The notes: a model not told the origin generated them from the letters alone. A DNA stretch of 64,000 nucleotides from an uncultured Phycisphaerales bacterium (GCA_937995595.1 CALKJW010000011.1:62001-126000); one strand, 5' to 3'. Positions 30,768 through 39,562 are shown, numbered from the stretch's first letter. Numbers and translations: made by a program.

Positions 30768-31919
30768 TCACTTCCCGCGCGTCGGGTTGTAGAACGGCAA
30801 CTTCGCGACCCTGCCGACCAGCACCGCGTCCTTCCCGGTGTCGACCTCGATCGCGGTGCCCTCGGCGGTCATGTCCTTGTCGACAAACGCCATCGCGATG
30901 GGGTAGCCGAGCGTCGGGCTGAGGCACGCGCTGGAGACGACGCCGACCTCGCGCCCGCCACCGGCCAACTTCACCTTCATGCCCTGGCGCGCGGTGCGCT
31001 TGCCCTCCAGCGCAAGCCCCACGACCTTCCGCGCCGGACCGCCCGCGTCGCGCGTGCGGAGCAGAGCCTCCTGCCCGATGAACGGCTCGCCGAGTTCGGC
31101 CTTGTCCTTGTCGAGCGCGATCGCGAAATCGACGCCGCAGGACAGCGCGTTGATGTCCTCGCCAAGTTCGTGCCCGTACAGCGGCATGCCGGCCTCGAGC
31201 CGCAGCGAGTCGCGCGCGCCAAGGCCGCACGGGCGGATCAGGCCGCCCTCCTTGTCCAGCCCGGCGTCCTTGAGGATCATGCCCAGCGCCATGCCGACCA
31301 TGTTGGCCGGCAGGATGACCTCGACCCCGTCCTCACCGGTGTAGCCGGTGCGGCTCACGATGATCTTCAGGAACACCAGGTTCTTGACGGCGAAGCGGTA
31401 GCGCTTCAGCGTCGGGATCTCGCGGCTCATCTTCGAGATCAGGTCCATGACCTTGGGACCCTGGATGGCGACCATCGCCGTCGATTCGGTGCGGTCCTCG
31501 ATCTTGCAGACCAGATCGCCGGACGTGCGGACCTTCTCGAAGTGCGCGAGCATCTTGGCGCGGTTCGACGCGTTCACCACGACCAGAAAGTCGTCGTCGT
31601 CCATGCGGTAGACGATGATGTCGTCGTGCACGCCGCCCTGCTCGTTGCACGCCAGCGAGTACCGGCACTGACCGGTCTGCATGTCCGAGATCCGGCGCGA
31701 GCAGACGCGCTCCAGCAGGCGCCGCGCGTGCCGGCCCTTGATGGCGACGCGGCCCATGTGCGAGACGTCGAACAGCCCGCCGCTGGCGCGGCACTGGTTG
31801 TGCTCGGCGATGATGCCCCCGCCCGGCCCGGTGTACATGATGGGCATCTCCCACCCGGCGAAATCCACCATCTTCCCGCCGTGCTCGAGATGGAACTTGT
31901 GCAGGGGCGTTCGGAGCAA
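30768..31919 (-). CDS. gcvT: Aminomethyltransferase (glycine cleavage T protein)
   Basis: Transfers the aminomethyl carbon of glycine from lipoyl-H protein to tetrahydrofolate. The 383-residue product has LRTPLHKFHLEHGGKMVDFAGW at its start (given in part), SHMGRVAIKGRHA, the folate-binding YTGEDGVEV region, GLGARDSLRLEAGMPLYGHE and the C-terminal barrel. The TTG at 31919 is chosen: homology begins there and AAAGGA sits 6-7 nt upstream. The upstream ATG at 31982 would lie ahead of the promoter box. gcvH and gcvP are absent. Confidence 0.94.
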   Translation of the reverse strand: MLRTPLHKFHLEHGGKMVDFAGWEMPIMYTGPGGGIIAEHNQCRASGGLFDVSHMGRVAIKGRHARRLLERVCSRRISDMQTGQCRYSLACNEQGGVHDDIIVYRMDDDDFLVVVNASNRAKMLAHFEKVRTSGDLVCKIEDRTESTAMVAIQGPKVMDLISKMSREIPTLKRYRFAVKNLVFLKIIVSRTGYTGEDGVEVILPANMVGMALGMILKDAGLDKEGGLIRPCGLGARDSLRLEAGMPLYGHELGEDINALSCGVDFAIALDKDKAELGEPFIGQEALLRTRDAGGPARKVVGLALEGKRTARQGMKVKLAGGGREVGVVSSACLSPTLGYPIAMAFVDKDMTAEGTAIEVDTGKDAVLVGRVAKLPFYNPTRGK

Positions 31920-31946
31920 TTTCGTCCTTTCCGTGAATGTCCGGCC

Positions 31947-31952
31947 ATGGTA
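31947..31952 (-). promoter_or_regulatory. Candidate -10 box of gcvT
   Basis: TACCAT on the minus strand, giving a leader of about 20 nt with an AAAGGA ribosome site before the TTG start. Confidence 0.4.
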
Positions 31953-32033
31953 GCAGCGACGCCCGCGGTCCTGTGTGCCCATGTCCCGGGCCTCGGGCCG
32001 GGGCGCATGCCCAAAGCCTCGGCGCTGGGCATC

Positions 32034-32882
32034 TCAGCACGCTGGACCCTGCGCCCACGGCGCGTTGTCGATCAGACGGACCGTTCCCGTCCCCGAACGC
32101 GTGCGCGCCGCGACCAGCGCCCGGCCCTGCCGCGCGGCCGCGGCAAGCGGCATGAGCGTCGCCGGGTCGCGCACGACCGCGTACTCGACCTCCAGCCCCG
32201 CCGCGGCGAGCATCTCGCGCATGCGCGTTTCCGCCGCGTCCACGGACGCCGTGGCGCACGCCTCGCAGAGCGCCCGCGGGATCGCCGCGGCACGAGACCT
32301 CGCATCGGCGGTCAGGAACACGTTGCGGCTGCTCATCGCCAGGCCGTCGGCCTCGCGCACGGTCGGTACAGGCACGATCTCGACGCCGAGCCTCTCGCGC
32401 TCGGTCATGGCGCAAACGACCTGCAACTGCTGCCAGTCCTTCTCGCCAAACACCGCCGCGCGGGGCCGGACCAGTTCGAACAGCCGCCGCACGACCTGGC
32501 ACACGCCCGCGAAGTGCCCCGGCCGGTGCGCATCCTCAAGCCCCGGTCGGGTCGCGACCTCGGGGAGTTCCCCCGGGCCGACCGCCGCGCCGGGCGGATA
32601 CACAGCCCCGACCCCCGGCGCAAAGACCACGTCCGCCCCCGCGCGACGGCAAACCTCGACATCCGCTTCAAGCGTGCGCGGGTAGCGGGCAAGGTCGGCC
32701 GGGTCGTTGAACTGCGTCGGGTTGACGAACACCGAGACCACCACCGCCCCGCCGCGGCGGTCCGCCAGGCCGCGCGCGACTTCGACCAGCCGTGCATGCC
32801 CGGCGTGCAGCGCGCCCATGGTCGGGACAAACACCCCGCCCACGTGAAACCCAAGCGCGGCTGGATCGGTGATCACCTGCAC
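32034..32882 (-). CDS. panC: Pantothenate synthetase
   Basis: ATP-dependent ligase joining pantoate and beta-alanine in coenzyme A synthesis. The 282-residue product has the PTMGALHAGH nucleotide-binding motif, VSVFVNPTQFN, the GEKDWQQ motif (a variant of the usual GxKDxQQ), and MSSRNVFL. Length is normal. The GTG start at 32882 has TAGCCT 7 nt upstream and no Shine-Dalgarno site. Other pan genes are not in the window. It diverges from pyrG across 93 bp. Confidence 0.95.
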   Translation of the reverse strand: MQVITDPAALGFHVGGVFVPTMGALHAGHARLVEVARGLADRRGGAVVVSVFVNPTQFNDPADLARYPRTLEADVEVCRRAGADVVFAPGVGAVYPPGAAVGPGELPEVATRPGLEDAHRPGHFAGVCQVVRRLFELVRPRAAVFGEKDWQQLQVVCAMTERERLGVEIVPVPTVREADGLAMSSRNVFLTADARSRAAAIPRALCEACATASVDAAETRMREMLAAAGLEVEYAVVRDPATLMPLAAAARQGRALVAARTRSGTGTVRLIDNAPWAQGPAC

Positions 32883-32889
32883 GGCTCAA

Positions 32890-32895
32890 AGGCTA
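32890..32895 (-). promoter_or_regulatory. -10-like box 7 nt before panC
   Basis: TAGCCT on the minus strand, 7 nt before the GTG at 32882. Confidence 0.4.
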
Positions 32896-32963
32896 CCGGA
32901 CCGGCGCGTTGTGGACAAAGCCCGCGACGCGCTCCCGCTTGCCCGCCGCGCCGGTCGGGCCGC

Positions 32964-32969
32964 TACCAT
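32964..32969 (+). promoter_or_regulatory. -10-like box 6 nt before pyrG
   Basis: TACCAT, 6 nt before the ATG at 32976. This supports translation of the long N-terminal extension. Confidence 0.55.
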
Positions 32970-32975
32970 GTGTCC

Positions 32976-35078
32976 ATGCCGCCGCAAAGCCCGTCGTCCC
33001 CGCATGCGTCCCCGGACACCCGACGCGGCGGCGCCGCCGCGGTGTGGAGCGCGGCCGAAGACGTGCCGACGGTCTCGACGCACGCGCGGCACCGCCGACG
33101 CATCCGGCGGGCCGACGCGATGCTCGACGCGTACACGCCCGAGCCGCGGGCCGACGCGGGCACCGACAGCGAGCACGAGAGCGACCGCGAGTTCGACCAG
33201 GCCGCGCGCGGCGCCGAATCGCTCCTTGCGCGACAGGCCGATCGTTCGACCGACACCGAGTTCTTCTCGCCCATGCCCGAGGGCTACCGGCGCGGCAGGC
33301 ACAAGTACGTCGCGGTGTTCGGCACCGTGATGAGCGGTCTGGGCAAGGGCATCTTCGCTTCCAGCGTGGCGAAGTTGCTCAAGGACAAGGGGCTGGTCGT
33401 CGCGCCGATCAAACTCGAGGGCTACCTGAACATCGACGCGGGCACGCTCAACCCCTTCCGGCACGGCGAGGTGTTCGTGCTCGACGACGGGACCGAGTGC
33501 GACATGGACCTCGGCACCTACGAGCGCCTGCTCGACCAGGACCTGTCGCGGATGAACTTCATGACCTCGGGGCAGGTCTTCTCGACGATCGTCGACCGCG
33601 AGCGGCACGGGGCGTACCTCGGGCGCGACGTGCAGTGGATCCCGCACGTGACCGGCGAGGTCAAGCGGCGACTGCGCGAACTGGCGATGTACGGCGACGG
33701 CGAGCGCCCGGCGGACGTGGTGTTCGTCGAGGTGGGCGGCACGGTCGGCGACTACGAGAACGGGTTCTACATCGAGGCGCTGCGCGAACTGGCGTTCGAG
33801 GAGGGCGAGGACTCGGTCTGCTTCGTCGCGCTGACGTACATCATCAAGCCGCAGACGCTGGGCGAGCAGAAGTCCAAGGCCGCGCAACTGGGCATCAAGC
33901 GGCTGATGGAGGCCGGCATCCAGCCGCACATGATCGCCTGCCGCGCGACGGACCCGATCACCGAGCCGGTGCGGCAGAAGATCGCGATGTTCAGCAACGT
34001 GCCGCTGCGGCGCGTGTTCAGCATGCACGACCGGTCGAGCGTGTACACGATCCCCGACGACATGCGCCTCGCCGGGCTCGACCGCGAGATCCTCTCGACC
34101 CTCGACCTGCACGACCGCGTGGACACGAGCATCGAGGACCGGCGGCGGCGCGAGTGGGCGGTGTTCTACGACGGGCTGGTGCGGCCCAAGAAGCGCCGCG
34201 TCACTATCGGCCTGACGGGCAAGTACGTCGCCATGCGCGACGCCTACGCGTCGATCGACAAGGCGATCGAGCACTGCTCGGCGCACCTCGGCGTCGACGT
34301 CGACCTGCGCTGGATCGAGACCACCGACATCTCGCCGGCCAACGTCGGGGCGCGGCTCGAAGGGCTCGACGGGGTGATCGTGCCCGGCGGCTTCGGCAGC
34401 CGCGGCGTGGAGGGCAAGATCGCGTGCGTGCGCCACTGCCGCGAGCGCGGCGTGCCCTACCTGGGCATCTGCCTGGGGTTCCAGGTCGCGGTCATCGAAT
34501 ACGCGCGGAACGTGCTCGGCCTGAAGGGCGCGGGCTCGACCGAGTTCGACCGCCGCTGCCCCGAGCCGGTCATCAGCGAACTGCCGGAACAGAAGAAGAT
34601 CGAGGGCCTCGGCGGCACCATGCGGCTGGGCGGGCAGGAGGTCGTGATCTCGCCGGGCACGCTCGCGGAGTTCCTCTACAGCCTGCCGATGCCGGGCAAC
34701 CACGCGGGCCTTGCCGCGCCCGCGCCCGACGGCACGCTGCACGCGCGCGAGCGATTCCGCCACCGCTACGAGGTCGACCCCGAGTACGTCGCGCGTCTGG
34801 AAGCGGCCGGGCTGGTCTTCTCGGGCCGACACCCGACGCAGCCCATCATGCAGGTGCTGGAACTGCCGCAGGCGGCGGAAGGCGCGAGCGGCACCGGGCA
34901 CCCGTTCTTCATCGCGGCCCAGTTCCACCCCGAACTGACCAGCCGCCCCGCGCGGCCGCAGCCGCTGTTCATGGGTCTGGTCGCGGCGACGGCGGTGCGC
35001 AAGCACGGGCCCGCCGAGACCCACAGCGCGCTGGCGCAGTGGTCGCGCATCCGCAACGGGCAGGTGCAGGCGGTGTGA
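32976..35078 (+). CDS. pyrG: CTP synthase with N-terminal extension
   Basis: Converts UTP, ATP and glutamine to CTP. The 700-residue product is about 150 longer than usual. Residues 1-108 are a low-complexity acidic/basic extension without known fold. The amidoligase domain follows with a divergent P-loop (FGTVMSGLGKGIFASS instead of the common VTGGVVSSLGKG), the metal segment ECDMDLGTYER and EVGGTVGDYENGF. The glutaminase domain has YLGICLGFQ with catalytic Cys499 and AQFHPE (His651, Glu653). All catalytic residues I can check are present. TACCAT 6 nt before the first ATG supports the long form. A second ATG near the domain border is not obvious. Confidence 0.92.
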   Translation: MPPQSPSSPHASPDTRRGGAAAVWSAAEDVPTVSTHARHRRRIRRADAMLDAYTPEPRADAGTDSEHESDREFDQAARGAESLLARQADRSTDTEFFSPMPEGYRRGRHKYVAVFGTVMSGLGKGIFASSVAKLLKDKGLVVAPIKLEGYLNIDAGTLNPFRHGEVFVLDDGTECDMDLGTYERLLDQDLSRMNFMTSGQVFSTIVDRERHGAYLGRDVQWIPHVTGEVKRRLRELAMYGDGERPADVVFVEVGGTVGDYENGFYIEALRELAFEEGEDSVCFVALTYIIKPQTLGEQKSKAAQLGIKRLMEAGIQPHMIACRATDPITEPVRQKIAMFSNVPLRRVFSMHDRSSVYTIPDDMRLAGLDREILSTLDLHDRVDTSIEDRRRREWAVFYDGLVRPKKRRVTIGLTGKYVAMRDAYASIDKAIEHCSAHLGVDVDLRWIETTDISPANVGARLEGLDGVIVPGGFGSRGVEGKIACVRHCRERGVPYLGICLGFQVAVIEYARNVLGLKGAGSTEFDRRCPEPVISELPEQKKIEGLGGTMRLGGQEVVISPGTLAEFLYSLPMPGNHAGLAAPAPDGTLHARERFRHRYEVDPEYVARLEAAGLVFSGRHPTQPIMQVLELPQAAEGASGTGHPFFIAAQFHPELTSRPARPQPLFMGLVAATAVRKHGPAETHSALAQWSRIRNGQVQAV

Positions 35079-35106
35079 CGAAACGCGGCTCGGCACGCGG
35101 CCTCTC

Positions 35107-35112
35107 TACCAT
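35107..35112 (+). promoter_or_regulatory. -10-like box 5 nt before rlmN
   Basis: TACCAT overlaps the possible TTG at 35112, so the GTG at 35118 is the better start. Confidence 0.5.
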
Positions 35113-35117
35113 TGCGC

Positions 35118-36413
35118 GTGCGTCACCCAGAGTCCCACATCTTCGAGTGCACGCCCGACTCGCTCGCCGAGTGGTGCGAGCAGCGGCGGATGCCCGCGTT
35201 CCGCGGCAGGCAGTTGCTCGAGTGGGTGTACGCCAAGGGCGTGGTCGATCCGGAGGCGATGACGAACCTCTCGAAACGCGACCGCGAGGTGATCGCCGCG
35301 GAGATGACGTTCCTGTCGGGCGACACGGTGGCCGATCGCAAGGCGAGCGACGGGACGCGGAAGTTGTTGATCGAGTGGTGGGATGGTGGTAGGCCCCCTC
35401 TGTCGGCTTTGCCGACATCTCCCCCGTCGGCCCCCCCGGCCAAGGAGGTGGGGCTTCGGGTGCTTGGTTCGGGCGGCGACAGTTCGCGGCAGACCGAGTG
35501 CGTGATGATCCCGGCGGGGGAGGTCGACGAGCGCGACGGCGCCACCGACCGCGGCGTCGGGAGCACCTACCGCCGGCGGACGGCGTGCATCTCGTCGCAG
35601 GTGGGCTGCCCGGTGGGGTGCAGGTTCTGTGCCTCGGGCATCGGCGGGCTCGACGGCAACCTGTCGGCGGGCCGGATCGTCGAGCAGGTGTGGCGATTGG
35701 GGCAACTGGTTTCCTCGCCACGCCGTGGCGAGAATGCTCGTCGAGCGCCGTCACGGAGTGACGGCTCCACCCAGAGCGGCTCCACCCCGAACCGCATCAC
35801 CAACGTCGTGTTCATGGGCATGGGCGAGCCGCTGGCGAACTTCGCAAACGTGACGCGCGCGGTGCGAACCATCGCCTCGCCTTGGGGCTTGGGCATCTCG
35901 GCCCGGAAGATCACGATCTCGACCGTGGGGCTGCCCAGGGCGATCGAGCGACTGGCCGAGGAACTCGACCTGCCCGTGACGCTCGCGCTGTCGCTGCACG
36001 CGCCCAACGACGAGGTGCGCCGGCAACTCATCCCCTGGGCCGAGTACACGACGATCAACGATCTGCTCGCGGCGTGCAGCAGGTGGTTCGAGAAGACCGG
36101 CCGCGAGATCACGCTGGAGTACATCCTGCTCCGCGGCGTGAACGACGGGCCGCGGGACGCGCGGCAACTGGCGGACCTGGCGCGCACGCTGCGGGCCAAC
36201 GTGAACCTGATCCGCTACAACGAGGTGAAGGGGATCGAGTTCGGTCGGCCGCGCGACGAGGACGTGCTGGAGTTTCAGCGGATCCTGCGTGATGCGCGGG
36301 TGAACACGCACATCCGGGCGTCGCGCGGGCGGGACATCGCCGCGGCGTGCGGGCAGTTGCGGCACGAGAAGCGCGAGAACAGCGGAGCGGCGAATCTGCA
36401 GAGCAGCAAATGA
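35118..36413 (+). CDS. rlmN: 23S rRNA (adenine-C2)-methyltransferase RlmN with two inserts
   Basis: Radical SAM enzyme methylating A2503 of 23S rRNA and A37 of some tRNAs. The 431-residue product has the 4Fe-4S motif CPVGCRFC (Cys164, 168, 171), GMGEPLANF, the LALSLHAPNDE segment, and the C-terminal AACGQLRH with the methyl-carrying cysteine. Two segments do not belong to the fold: residues about 92-116 (PPLSALPTSPPSAPP) and about 199-217 (SPRRGENARRAPSRSDG). Both are encoded by palindromic DNA resembling intergenic repeats. They sit at predicted loops and keep the frame, so the enzyme is probably still active. GTG start chosen from the TACCAT position. Confidence 0.92.
   Translation: MRHPESHIFECTPDSLAEWCEQRRMPAFRGRQLLEWVYAKGVVDPEAMTNLSKRDREVIAAEMTFLSGDTVADRKASDGTRKLLIEWWDGGRPPLSALPTSPPSAPPAKEVGLRVLGSGGDSSRQTECVMIPAGEVDERDGATDRGVGSTYRRRTACISSQVGCPVGCRFCASGIGGLDGNLSAGRIVEQVWRLGQLVSSPRRGENARRAPSRSDGSTQSGSTPNRITNVVFMGMGEPLANFANVTRAVRTIASPWGLGISARKITISTVGLPRAIERLAEELDLPVTLALSLHAPNDEVRRQLIPWAEYTTINDLLAACSRWFEKTGREITLEYILLRGVNDGPRDARQLADLARTLRANVNLIRYNEVKGIEFGRPRDEDVLEFQRILRDARVNTHIRASRGRDIAAACGQLRHEKRENSGAANLQSSK
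35394..35430. repeat. REP-like palindrome, copy 1 (inside rlmN)
   Basis: CCCCCTC, then a 7-bp stem TGTCGGC-TTT-GCCGACA, then TCTCCCC and GTCGG. Differs at 3 of 37 positions from copy 2 at 36452; two of the three changes lie in the hairpin loop. Translated in frame as PPLSALPTSPPSA. Confidence 0.75.
35714..35764. repeat. Paired palindromes inside rlmN
   Basis: Two perfect hairpins: CTCGCCAC-GCC-GTGGCGAG (35714-35732) and CCGTCAC-GGA-GTGACGG (35748-35764). The first resembles the palindrome after prfA (11570-11588). Translated in frame into a basic Ser/Arg-rich loop. Confidence 0.65.
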
Positions 36414-36451
36414 AGACGCGGGTCGGGACTTGTGCGAGCAGGAACTGAATG

Positions 36452-36497
36452 CCCCCTCTGTCGGCCTGGCCGACATCTCCCCTGTCGGGGACAGGGG
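36452..36497. repeat. REP-like palindrome, copy 2 (rlmN to hydratase gap)
   Basis: Same element as 35394-35430 with stem TGTCGGC-CTG-GCCGACA, plus a second 8-bp hairpin CCCCTGTC-GGG-GACAGGGG. It ends 22 bp before the next start codon, just ahead of its Shine-Dalgarno site. Confidence 0.75.
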
Positions 36498-36518
36498 ATG
36501 GGGGCGCGAGGAGCAGTC

Positions 36519-37283
36519 ATGTCGCTGGCGCTACTGAACATCAACGGTGCGGTTGCCACGCTGTCGATGAACCGCGCCGAATCGCGCAACGCGTTGTCGA
36601 TCGACCTGCTCGCGTCGCTCCACCACCGGATGAACGAACTGGAGGCGGCGGTGCGCACCGGCGGGCCGCAGGCGCCGCGGGCGTGCGTCGTCACCGGCGA
36701 GGGCAAGGCGTTCTGCGCGGGGATGGACCTCAAGCAGGTGCTGGGCGACCCCGATGCGCCGCTCAGACTGCTGTCGAGCCTGGCGGACCTGTGCCTGCGC
36801 ATCCGCGCCCTGCCGATCCCGACCATCGCCGCGGTGAACGGCGCGGCGATCGGCGGCGGGTGCGGACTCTCGACCGTCGCGGACTTCTCGATCACGCACG
36901 CGGACTCGAAGATGGGTTTCCCGGAGGTCGATCTGGGCGTGTGCCCGGCGGTCGTGGCGCCGTGGCTGGTACGGAAGATCGGCGCGGGCCGCGCCCGCGC
37001 GGTGCTGCTCCGCGGCGGCGTGATGAGCGGGAGCGAAGCGCACGCGCTGGGCATCGTCAACGAGTGCGTGCCCACGCGCGACGACCTGCTGCCCGCCGCC
37101 GGCGCGCTGGCCGAGCGGCTCTGCGCCGGCGGGCCGGTCGCGCTCGCCGCGACCAAGGGCCTGCTCAACGAGTTGGACGGCTCGCTCGACGCGGCGCTTT
37201 CTCGGCGCGGCGCGGAACTCTCGGCGCGGGTGCTGGCGACGCCCGAGGCGCAGGCCACGCTGCGGGCCAGACTCGGAACGTAA
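36519..37283 (+). CDS. Enoyl-CoA hydratase/isomerase family protein
   Basis: Crotonase-fold enzyme of 254 residues, acting on an acyl-CoA. It has the N-terminal AVATLSMNRAESRNALS strand, the oxyanion-hole motif CAGMDLKQVL, the second oxyanion Gly in IPTIAAVNGAAIGGGCGL, and the catalytic-loop region FPEVDLGVCPAVV. A Glu sits at the usual hydratase position in the last motif; the exact substrate cannot be inferred. The frame is open from 36432, but AGGAG at 36508-36512 precedes the ATG at 36519. The upstream leader includes REP copy 2. Confidence 0.88.
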   Translation: MSLALLNINGAVATLSMNRAESRNALSIDLLASLHHRMNELEAAVRTGGPQAPRACVVTGEGKAFCAGMDLKQVLGDPDAPLRLLSSLADLCLRIRALPIPTIAAVNGAAIGGGCGLSTVADFSITHADSKMGFPEVDLGVCPAVVAPWLVRKIGAGRARAVLLRGGVMSGSEAHALGIVNECVPTRDDLLPAAGALAERLCAGGPVALAATKGLLNELDGSLDAALSRRGAELSARVLATPEAQATLRARLGT

Positions 37284-37516
37284 TACGGACGCTCGCTCGA
37301 TCTCGGGCGTGATGGATCGAAGACAGGACCCGCCGCTGAGCCGCTGAGGACGCCGGGGATGCGGGAGGAACGGAAGATCGACTCCGACTCCCGAAGCGTA
37401 TCAAATCCCTTCTGACTCCGGGTTCTCTGCGCCTCTGCGGTGACGTTCGTTCGAACCCCTTTCCCGGGCCTTGGTGCGGTCGGTGGTGATGTGCCGCAGC
37501 CGGGCGCGGCGGGTTC
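37284..37516. other. Intergenic region with degenerate GCAGAG-type repeats
   Basis: Between convergent genes. It contains CCGCTGAGCCGCTGAGGACGC near 37333 and, in opposite orientation, TTCTCTGCGCCTCTGCGGTG near 37424-37443. Such GCAGAGGCGCAGAG strings are dispersed non-coding repeats in many genomes. No terminator with a clear T-tract was seen. Confidence 0.4.
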
Positions 37517-39562
37517 TTACGGGCACCCGGCGAACCAGCACGCCAGGAAGGCGAAGATCGCCGGCACGCCGGGCGTGCCGCCGAAGTTCTGCGCCGCGGG
37601 CACGTCGGCGAACCAGTCGCCCAGGAACGCGAAGATGTCGGCGACCTGCAGTTCGCCGTTGCCGTCCCAGTCGCACGCGCACGGCGGGGGAACGTTGGCC
37701 GTCAGGACGCGGAACACGTCCAGCCCCGCCTCGACGATGTTGCCCGGGTCGATGTCCGCCGCGCGGAAGCGGACGCGCATGTTGTTGGTGTTGGTCACGC
37801 CCGCGGCGGTCAACTGCGCCTGCGAGATCGCGTGCGGGTGCCAGCGCGTCGAGTTGTCGGTGGTGTGCGAGACGACCGTGATCCACGGGCCCGCGGCACC
37901 GTTGCTCGACACGTCGACGAACAGGCCGTCGCCCGCGCTGGGGTTGGTCATCTCGAGGAAGTAACTGTAGCAGATGGTGATCTGGCCCGCGGAGAAGTCC
38001 AGTTGCGGCGAGGTGAGGATCGTCGTGCCGCCGTCGACGTCGCTGTTGTTGTCGCGGTTGGCGGTGACGAACGCCCAGCCGTTGCCGTCGAAATCGCCGG
38101 GCGGCGCGTACTGCCAGTTGATCACGTTCCGCAGGACCTGCACACGTTCCCACGCGCCGTCGGAGAGCGCGCCGGAACTTGAGACCGTCCAGCCCTGGTT
38201 GGTCTGGAACGAATCGAAGAACAGTTCCTGCTGCGGGCCGGTCGCCACGCACGGGCAGCCGCACGGGAGCGGGAACGGGACGATGCGGTACACGTTGCCG
38301 TTGGCCGGGTTGCTGCTGGGCGTCGAGCAGATGTACAACTCGCCCGCGCCGTCCTCGCCGAACGAAACGACGTTGATCAGGTTCGCGTTGTTGAACCGTA
38401 ACTGGTCGTGGATCTGCACGTGCTGGGTGATCTGCCCGTTCTCGTAGCGGAGGATGCGCGTGAACGCGTTGTTGCAGTAGTCGGTGTAGAAGTACGCCCC
38501 CTGCAGATTGGGAATCGCCGACCCGCGGTACACGTAGCCGCCCGTGACCGAGCACTGCCCGCCCGATCGACCATAATCGAGGATCGGGTTGGTGTACACG
38601 CCCGTTGCCGACGCGTCGCAGCCGTGACCCGCGGGGTTCGACGGCGCGGCGATCAACCCTTCGCGGCAGTCCCAGCCGTAGTTCAGCGCGACCGTCTGCG
38701 CGGGATTCAGGATCGTGCTGTTGCCGTTGTTGGGGTCCTGCAGCACCAGCGCGGGCTGGAAGTTGACCTCCTCGCGCGAGTCCTGCCCCACGTCCGCCAT
38801 CCAGATGTCGCCCGTCAGGCGGTCGAACGTCGAGCGCCACGGGTTGCGAAGACCCTTGGCCCAGATTTTGTCGCGCGGGTCGCCCAGATCTCGGAACGGG
38901 TTGTTGTCGGGGATGTAGAGCCCGTCGCCATCGGTGTTGGAGGTGTCGTTCACGTCGAGCCGCAGTATCTTGCCCAGCAGCGAGTTGTCGTTCTGGGCGC
39001 GGTTGTTGGGGTCGTTGGCGCTGCCGCCATCGCCCATGAAGATGTACAGCATCCCGTCGGGGCCGAAGTGAATGGACCCGCCGTTGTGGTTGCTGTAATC
39101 CTGCGTGACCGTCAGCAGCGTCAGACCGCTGGACGTGTTCGCCGAGGTCGAAGTCGCGAAGGGCGCGTTGGCCGTGTACCGGCGGATGATCGTCGCGCCG
39201 TTGGTGCGGCTGGTGTAGTTCAGGTAGAACCGCCCGTTGGTCGCGAAGTTCGGATCAAACGCCATGCCCAGCAGGCCGCGCTCGTTGTCCTTGACCGTCA
39301 GGTTCAGGCCGTTGGGGCCAAGGTCCAGATACGTGCCGACCAGCGAGTTGGTCACGAGGCTGTACAGCAGCACCTCGCCCGTTTGCCGCAGGATGAAGAT
39401 CCGGCTGGTGTCACCCGGCGGCGCATACACGCCGATCGGCGAGTCCACCGGGCCAAGGACCAGTTCCGTCTGGATCGCGATGTTCTGACCGTGCGAAACG
39501 CCCGCAAGGCCGGCGCCCACCGCGGCGACCGCCCCCAACACCGTCGTTCTGCTCAGACGCAT
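37517..39562 (-). CDS. Secreted glucose/sorbosone dehydrogenase-like protein with GC-type dockerin
   Basis: Exported protein of 681 residues. Signal peptide 1-25 (cut after SHG). A six-bladed beta-propeller of the soluble aldose sugar dehydrogenase type follows (about 28-420): RGLLGMAFDPNF, NHNGGSIHFGPDGMLYIFMG, KGLRNPWRSTFDRLTG and GGYVYRG. Next is a beta-sandwich (about 430-620, FDSFQTNQGWTVSS to VEAGLDVFRV). The C-terminus is a dockerin: CDWDGNGELQVADIFAFL, FGGTPGVPAIFAFL and WFAGCP. It may oxidise sugars with PQQ. The ATG at 39562 has GGAGG 7 nt upstream; the frame opens at 39637. Same anchor as the protein at 3567. Confidence 0.88.
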   Translation of the reverse strand: MRLSRTTVLGAVAAVGAGLAGVSHGQNIAIQTELVLGPVDSPIGVYAPPGDTSRIFILRQTGEVLLYSLVTNSLVGTYLDLGPNGLNLTVKDNERGLLGMAFDPNFATNGRFYLNYTSRTNGATIIRRYTANAPFATSTSANTSSGLTLLTVTQDYSNHNGGSIHFGPDGMLYIFMGDGGSANDPNNRAQNDNSLLGKILRLDVNDTSNTDGDGLYIPDNNPFRDLGDPRDKIWAKGLRNPWRSTFDRLTGDIWMADVGQDSREEVNFQPALVLQDPNNGNSTILNPAQTVALNYGWDCREGLIAAPSNPAGHGCDASATGVYTNPILDYGRSGGQCSVTGGYVYRGSAIPNLQGAYFYTDYCNNAFTRILRYENGQITQHVQIHDQLRFNNANLINVVSFGEDGAGELYICSTPSSNPANGNVYRIVPFPLPCGCPCVATGPQQELFFDSFQTNQGWTVSSSGALSDGAWERVQVLRNVINWQYAPPGDFDGNGWAFVTANRDNNSDVDGGTTILTSPQLDFSAGQITICYSYFLEMTNPSAGDGLFVDVSSNGAAGPWITVVSHTTDNSTRWHPHAISQAQLTAAGVTNTNNMRVRFRAADIDPGNIVEAGLDVFRVLTANVPPPCACDWDGNGELQVADIFAFLGDWFADVPAAQNFGGTPGVPAIFAFLACWFAGCP

